Shown here: in pieces, positions 59,068-64,000 of the stretch | Position numbering within the stretch: position 1 is the stretch's first letter | How the letters are laid out: the number at the start of each line of letters is the position of its first letter | Origin: Hoeflea_A sp965216535 | GTDB taxonomy: Bacteria; Pseudomonadota; Alphaproteobacteria; Rhizobiales; Rhizobiaceae | NCBI GenBank assembly: GCA_965216535.1 | Contig: OZ244175.1 | Coordinates: 2,728,001-2,792,000, forward strand | Length of the DNA stretch: 64,000 nucleotides | Reading direction: 5' to 3' | Translations under genes and position numbers: made by a program | Notes under the pieces: model-generated | What the model was told of the DNA's origin: nothing | Database searches by the model: none | Seen by the model: the letters and a program-made list of their open reading frames with translations, nothing else

Positions 59068-61919
59068 CAGTGCGCCTGCGGTCCCTTCTTCTGAGCGGCG
59101 CTGTTTTGGCGGCTCTGCCCGGGTTGGCCGGTATGCCGGAAGCCCGCGCTAACGAGAAACCCCATCTGGTTACCTTCGGTCCTCGCGCCCAGCAGTTCGA
59201 GGGCGATCACGACTTTAAGCAATTTGTCCACATTTCGGTGCCTGAGGAATCCGGTCCGCTGTTCCTGCGCGTCTTCGACGCGGATATCGGCGGTGCCCAT
59301 GACGAACCTTTGCGCGGCTTCAATACCGAAACCCGTTTCAGCCTTTACGGAGATGGTGGCGTGCCTCGCTTTTTCCGGGACGAGGAGGGCGTCGTTCAGG
59401 AGGCCATTGAGGGTGAGCCGCTTGGAGCCGTGACCTACGGTGCTGATCAGGCGGTCGACGGCCAGTGGGTGACCCTGTTTCCGCTGAATGCCGCCCAGGG
59501 AGCGGCGGACGGTAACCGCCGCAGTTTCGTGCTCGCGGTTGAGGGCGTGTCGGGCGACGACGGAAATGTCTTTGAGGTCGCCATCAGTCGATCTGATGCC
59601 GATAACCGCGACCCCGGTGACGTCCGGATATATTCCTACGCCCCGACCTTCCAGATTGCTGAAGAGGGCGAGAACGCCGAACTCCGGTTCACGGTGCCTG
59701 AAGGGGCCCACTCGCTGGTCATCGAGAACTTTGATACAGCCGAAGCGGCCATCTTCTATGCAGGCCAGTTTTTTTCGGCGCCTTTGACGGCCTCTGAAAA
59801 GAGCAAATGGCAACGCGATCGGCTGTCACTACGGCCGGGTGAGCAAGGTCGGAAGGCTTCGGTCATCGTATCTGGCGGTGCCGAATCACCCAACGATGCT
59901 ACCGTTGTCGTCAATTTGCCCGGTGAGGCGGGAGACGCGGACCGACCGGTCGCCATCGACCTGCCTGTGCGCATCACCCAGGCAAACAAGCGGCCCTACG
60001 CTCTGTTTGAAATAAGCCAGTTGGCTTGCGGCGAAATGCTGTTCGATGCGTCTCGCTCCTTCGACACCGATGGCGATGGCCTGTCCTATCGCTGGTATTT
60101 CGACGGCGCGGACGAGGCAAATGACGGAAATGCGGTCGTGCGGTTTTCGCGTGGCGGCAAGCACCGCGGGCGGCTGGAGTTGTTCGATTCCTCCGGTGTC
60201 GTGGCCAACGGTCGTGCCGTCGACTTTTCCTTTGACGTGAAATTGCCACCGATCGCCGCCTTTGAAGTTCCCGGGCTGGTCGCCGAGAATGCTCCCGTCC
60301 GGTTCGACGGATCGGCCTCTCGGACACAGCCGGCGGATGGACAGATCCAGTCCTTCCAGTGGCGTTTCGGGAACGGTGCGGAGCTCGTTCAGGAGCTGGC
60401 AGACGATGCTTTCGGACGCCCGGTCTATCAGTTTCCGGAGTTTGGGACCTATTCGGTTGAATTGACGGTCACCGACAGCGATGGTCCGTGCAATTCAGAC
60501 ACGGTTGCCCAGATGGTAACCGTCAACGCACCGCCTGTTGCGGATGGTGGTGGCGATCGTGATGTCCTCACCGGAGAAATATTGCAGTTCGACGGCAGTG
60601 CCTCGACGGATCCCGATGGCAGCATTGCCTCCTACTGGTGGGATTTTGGCGACGAGCGACGGGTTTTTGGTCCGACGGCGCGGCACAGCTTCCATGAACC
60701 CGGCGTCTATCAGGTTCGATTGAGTGTCCAGGACGACACCATCTTCGATACGGCCGCCGACACGGACGTGATCACCGTTACTGTTCGCGATCCGGTCAAT
60801 GAACGGCCGGTTGCGCGGGTTGGCGAAAGCCGCTTTGTCTCCATTGGGGAGACGGTGACGTTCGACGGATCGGCGTCCTCGGATGGCGACGGGCGACTGC
60901 TGTTTTATCTGTGGGATTTCGGCGACGGGACCGGCGACGACCAACCGGTGGCGCAGCACACCTATTGGGAGCCAGGCACCTACGAAGTGAATTTGACGGT
61001 CAAGGACGAGCGCGAGGCGGAGAACGGTCAGTCCGTGGCAACCATGACGATCACCGTCATTCCGGCCGACAACCGGGCCCCGGTTCTCGATTTTCCGACC
61101 CTGCTGACCACCACGTTGCATGAACCGGTACGGTTTGACGCATCAACGGCCAATGACCGGGATGGATCGATTGTGTCCTACCAGTGGGACTTCGGCGACG
61201 GCTCCAAGGGCTCAAGGCCGGTGATCGAGCATCGCTACGATGCGCCAGGCCATTACGAAGGCAGCCTCGTTTTGACCGATGATGGTGTGCCGGAACCGCA
61301 GCGGACGCGGGTTGATTTTTCGGTTGTGGTCAGCGGTCGAGCCAATTCGGCACCGAAAGCCGTTGCCGGCGCGGATCTGACCGCGACTGCGGGTGAGGAA
61401 ATCGCGTTCGACGGTTCCGCCTCGACGGACTCGGATGGATCCATTCTCTCCTATGTCTGGGATTTTGATGACGGTCACGGTGCAACTGGCATCAAGACCC
61501 GGCACATTTATCAGTTTCCTGGACGTTATCAGGTGACCTTGAAGGTGACCGACGACGAGCCTGAAGCGTTGCGGCTTTCCGGCCATGATTCGCTGACAGT
61601 TCAGGTCAATCCCGCACCGAACGGGGCGCCGACGGCAGTTGCTGGTATTCTCGGGGACGACTGGACGGTTTCCCGTGGTGAAATCGTCCGGTTCGACGGC
61701 AGCCAATCTTCCGACCCCGACGGCAATATCATGGCTTATGCCTGGGATTTCGGTAACGGCGGACAGTCACCGGATGCCAAACCGGTTCACGCGTTTCATG
61801 ACACCGGGACATTCAATGTGCGGCTAATCGTGACCGATGACGGCGATCCGGTGCAAACCGATGAGGCGACGGTCACAATCACGGTTGTCGAAGGTAGCGA
61901 TGGGAGGGCTTCCGAGTGA
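59064..61919 (+). CDS. PKD-repeat surface/periplasmic protein 1
   Basis: A 951-residue protein. A signal peptide (cleavage near EARA-NE) is followed by an unrecognised N-terminal domain (about residues 35-310) containing EGDHDFKQFVHISVPEESGP and GGAHDEPLRGFNTETRFSLY. Seven PKD-type repeats follow, each with a WxFGDG-like core (SYRWYFDG, SFQWRFGNG, SYWWDFGDE, FYLWDFGDG, SYQWDFGDG, SYVWDFDDG, AYAWDFGNG). Cys322 and Cys476 bracket the first two repeats. No C-terminal sorting signal or membrane anchor is visible. The gene overlaps both neighbours by 4 nt. Confidence 0.87.
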   Translation: MTVRLRSLLLSGAVLAALPGLAGMPEARANEKPHLVTFGPRAQQFEGDHDFKQFVHISVPEESGPLFLRVFDADIGGAHDEPLRGFNTETRFSLYGDGGVPRFFRDEEGVVQEAIEGEPLGAVTYGADQAVDGQWVTLFPLNAAQGAADGNRRSFVLAVEGVSGDDGNVFEVAISRSDADNRDPGDVRIYSYAPTFQIAEEGENAELRFTVPEGAHSLVIENFDTAEAAIFYAGQFFSAPLTASEKSKWQRDRLSLRPGEQGRKASVIVSGGAESPNDATVVVNLPGEAGDADRPVAIDLPVRITQANKRPYALFEISQLACGEMLFDASRSFDTDGDGLSYRWYFDGADEANDGNAVVRFSRGGKHRGRLELFDSSGVVANGRAVDFSFDVKLPPIAAFEVPGLVAENAPVRFDGSASRTQPADGQIQSFQWRFGNGAELVQELADDAFGRPVYQFPEFGTYSVELTVTDSDGPCNSDTVAQMVTVNAPPVADGGGDRDVLTGEILQFDGSASTDPDGSIASYWWDFGDERRVFGPTARHSFHEPGVYQVRLSVQDDTIFDTAADTDVITVTVRDPVNERPVARVGESRFVSIGETVTFDGSASSDGDGRLLFYLWDFGDGTGDDQPVAQHTYWEPGTYEVNLTVKDEREAENGQSVATMTITVIPADNRAPVLDFPTLLTTTLHEPVRFDASTANDRDGSIVSYQWDFGDGSKGSRPVIEHRYDAPGHYEGSLVLTDDGVPEPQRTRVDFSVVVSGRANSAPKAVAGADLTATAGEEIAFDGSASTDSDGSILSYVWDFDDGHGATGIKTRHIYQFPGRYQVTLKVTDDEPEALRLSGHDSLTVQVNPAPNGAPTAVAGILGDDWTVSRGEIVRFDGSQSSDPDGNIMAYAWDFGNGGQSPDAKPVHAFHDTGTFNVRLIVTDDGDPVQTDEATVTITVVEGSDGRASE

Positions 61920-64000
61920 GGCGTAGGCGGTCCAAGAGCGACATGATCACCGGCCCGGCCGCGACACTGCGCAAGTTCGGCATGCCATTGGCTCTGCTTT
62001 CGGGTCTGCTGGTTGCAAGCCCTGCCACGTCCCAGTCTGACGAAGAAGCGGCAGGTCCTGCACCTCTGCTGGTGGTGTTCGGGCCAGCAGCACCGCAAAG
62101 CGAGGGTGACCACGACTGGCGCCAGTTCATCCGGTTTTCCGTGCCGGAGGACGCTGGTCGTTTTTTCGTGCGCGTGTTCGATCCGGACGTTGGCGGAGCC
62201 CATGACGAGTTCTTGCGCGGCTTTGGAACGGAGACCCGCTTTTCCCTTTATGGCGCCGATGCGACCGCGACCCTCTTTCGCGATCCGGACGGTGCGATTC
62301 AGGAAGCTGTTGAGGGCAGGTCCCTCGAAACCGTGACCTATGGCGAGTCTCCCGCAGCGGACGGTCGCTGGAATACCTTGTTTGCCGCGGATGCGGCACA
62401 GGGCCGCGCGGTCGACGGACAGCGGGAGTTTGTCCTGGCGGTGGAGGGTGTTGAGGGTGCCGATGGCAACGTGTTCGAGGTCGCCGTCACCATTCCGGAC
62501 GGCAGCAATGAGCCACCAGCCGGACTTCGCCTCTATTCCTACCTGCCGACCTTTCAGGTGGCCCAGAAGGGTCAGCTCACCGAATTGCGTTTCGACATTC
62601 CCGAAGAGGCCGAGGCACTGGCAATCGAAAATTTCGATTCCGCTGGTGGTCGGGTCAACTATGACGGCCAGTTCCGATCTGTGCCGCTTGCCGCTTCAGG
62701 CAAGAGCGAGTGGGTAAGGGCCGTTGTTCCGCTGGAAGCCGAAGAGCGCGGCCGGATCGGATCGGTGACAGTGGCTGAAGGCGGGGAAACGCCCAACGAT
62801 GTCACCGTGTTTGTGGGATATCCGAACGGTGGCGACGACACGATTGAACATCCGATCGCGATCGACCTTCCGGTCCGTGCATTCAACCGCAATCGCCGCC
62901 CGCTCATCGACATCAATGTCAGCCAGACGGCCTGCCACGAGATGCAGTTCGATGCATCGCAGTCGTCTGATCCGGATGGCGGCGCACTGAGCTACACTTG
63001 GCGCTTTGACACGGGCAACGGCCCATTGGAGGGTGCCAAAACACGGATTCGCTTCGACGAGACAGGCGATCATCGCGGACGGTTGGAAGTATTCGATGAT
63101 TCAGGCCGTGTCGCTGCCGGACGCGCAAGTGAATTCAACCTCTACGTCAAACCACCCCCGATCGCTCGAATCCGCGCACCGTCACTGGTTGCCCTCAATC
63201 AGGAGGTTCGGATCGATGGGACAGGCTCCACAACTTTGCCACGCCCGGCCGGGAACCGGATTACGCGATACCATTGGCGTCTGGGTGACGGAACGGAGAT
63301 CGTGCAGCGCCAAGAGGATGCCGATTTCGGGGTGCCGGTTCACCGTTATGCAGCTCCTGGCATCTATACGATCGAACTGACGGTTACGGACGACGAGGGC
63401 AACCCCTGCAACGTCGATACAACGACCCATACAATCCGTGTCAATGAGGCGCCCGTCGCCAATGCGGGCGGTGACCAGAGACTGGCCTATGGCGAAATTC
63501 TGCAGCTGGACGCCGGCGCGACGACCGGGGCCGATGGTGACCCACACAGCTTTCATTGGGCATTCGGCGATGGCAACACCGCGACTGGGGCAAAAGTCGA
63601 GCATCAATATGCCAAGGCTGGAACCTACGCGGTGACCCTGACGGTCGATGACGGGACAGGCGTTGCGAACGGTGTTTCTTCCGACCAAATCGAAGTGTTC
63701 GTTAACGCAGCGCCGATTGCTCGCAATCTGACCATACCGGAAACGCTGGTTCCTGGTGCTGCCGGAGTGTTCGACGCCACGGGTACGATCGATCCCGAGG
63801 GCGGTGATGTGGCTGTACGCTGGCGTTTCGACGACGACGTTACGAGCGACAAAGCGGCTCTGCGCCGGTCGTTTGATCGTCCGGGCACCTATATAGTCGC
63901 CGTCGATCTGACCGACCCGTCGGGTCTTTCCAATGCAACGACCACGGTTGTTCGTGAGGTTCGCGTGGTCGAACCCGACAACCAGGCTCCCGTTGCCGAC
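61916..64000 (+). CDS. PKD-repeat surface/periplasmic protein 2 (cut by window edge)
   Basis: The frame is open from a GTG at 61916 (overlapping the previous stop as GTGA) to the right edge: 695 residues so far. It is a clear paralogue of the preceding protein: signal peptide (PLALLSGLLVASPATSQS), the same N-terminal domain with EGDHDWRQFIRFSVPEDAGR and GGAHDEFLRGFGTETRFSLY, then PKD repeats (SYTWRFDTG, RYHWRLGDG, SFHWAFGDG, AVRWRFDDD). Cysteines 340 and 498 correspond to Cys322 and Cys476 of protein 1. An in-frame ATG at 61943 is an alternative start. The C-terminus is outside the window. Confidence 0.85.
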   Translation, partial: MRRRRSKSDMITGPAATLRKFGMPLALLSGLLVASPATSQSDEEAAGPAPLLVVFGPAAPQSEGDHDWRQFIRFSVPEDAGRFFVRVFDPDVGGAHDEFLRGFGTETRFSLYGADATATLFRDPDGAIQEAVEGRSLETVTYGESPAADGRWNTLFAADAAQGRAVDGQREFVLAVEGVEGADGNVFEVAVTIPDGSNEPPAGLRLYSYLPTFQVAQKGQLTELRFDIPEEAEALAIENFDSAGGRVNYDGQFRSVPLAASGKSEWVRAVVPLEAEERGRIGSVTVAEGGETPNDVTVFVGYPNGGDDTIEHPIAIDLPVRAFNRNRRPLIDINVSQTACHEMQFDASQSSDPDGGALSYTWRFDTGNGPLEGAKTRIRFDETGDHRGRLEVFDDSGRVAAGRASEFNLYVKPPPIARIRAPSLVALNQEVRIDGTGSTTLPRPAGNRITRYHWRLGDGTEIVQRQEDADFGVPVHRYAAPGIYTIELTVTDDEGNPCNVDTTTHTIRVNEAPVANAGGDQRLAYGEILQLDAGATTGADGDPHSFHWAFGDGNTATGAKVEHQYAKAGTYAVTLTVDDGTGVANGVSSDQIEVFVNAAPIARNLTIPETLVPGAAGVFDATGTIDPEGGDVAVRWRFDDDVTSDKAALRRSFDRPGTYIVAVDLTDPSGLSNATTTVVREVRVVEPDNQAPVAD

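Overview
The window reads as a chromosomal segment of an alphaproteobacterium of the order Hyphomicrobiales (Rhizobiales). The support is the local gene order trxB / lsrB-type LysR / lrp / LpsB-type glycosyltransferase / greA / carB, and carA / yqeY / dnaG / rpoD, together with BA14K-family proteins, a CarB with the insertion I associate with rhizobial homologues, a TTAA-N7-TTAA (CtrA-type) site, and a three-hairpin sRNA of alphaproteobacterial 'alpha-r' style. Genes are dense, G+C is high, and both strands are used. There is no phage, CRISPR array, rRNA operon or complete insertion sequence.

Layout. 1-3,641: a MarR / OmpR-type regulator / sensor-kinase operon (minus strand), divergent from ilvE and a glyoxalase-II-like hydrolase. 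3,664-5,031: two small secreted proteins that share an upstream activator-type box, and a cold-shock protein. 5,517-10,737: DUF1499, a PQQ-type sugar dehydrogenase, a 57-residue membrane protein, an EAL protein, an aspartate-type aminotransferase and MsrP. 10,755-10,882: a convincing sRNA gene with its own promoter and terminator. 11,039-18,510: aldehyde dehydrogenase, adenylate cyclase, YCII protein, LysR/TrxB, Lrp, glycosyltransferase and GreA. 18,675-31,089: carB, a zinc peptidase, carA, yqeY, an orphan LuxR-type regulator, dnaG and rpoD. 31,108-32,614: YjbQ, a GST-like protein and a SnoaL-like protein.

32,642-42,363 is a catabolic locus. Two sulfatases without signal peptides flank a MarR regulator, a TAXI-type TRAP transporter and an amidohydrolase. 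The divergent promoter between the first sulfatase and marR carries a 16-bp-period operator array. This suggests import of an organic sulfate followed by cytoplasmic desulfation and hydrolysis.

43,786-49,158 is the most system-like region. A divergent pair of operons encodes a K+ channel, DUF2491, DUF350 and DUF1190 on one side, and DUF2170, PspA/IM30 and a glutathionylspermidine-synthase-like ATP-grasp ligase on the other. It is a relative of the E. coli yjfI-J-K-L-M-C set with a channel gene built in. Two REP-like hairpin elements sit inside the minus-strand operon, and a third diverged copy lies upstream of dnaG. A tRNA with CAT anticodon follows; it looks more like tRNA-Ile2 than tRNA-Met.

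49,388-56,406 holds two glycosyltransferases, an exported flavodoxin-like protein, a zinc peptidase, an ABC-type membrane domain without ATPase, an MFS transporter and an M15-type lipoprotein. From 56,641 to the right edge an overlapping operon encodes a LysM-FecR-Ig protein and two large paralogous PKD-repeat proteins. The two PKD proteins share an N-terminal domain I do not recognise; the second is cut off by the window end.
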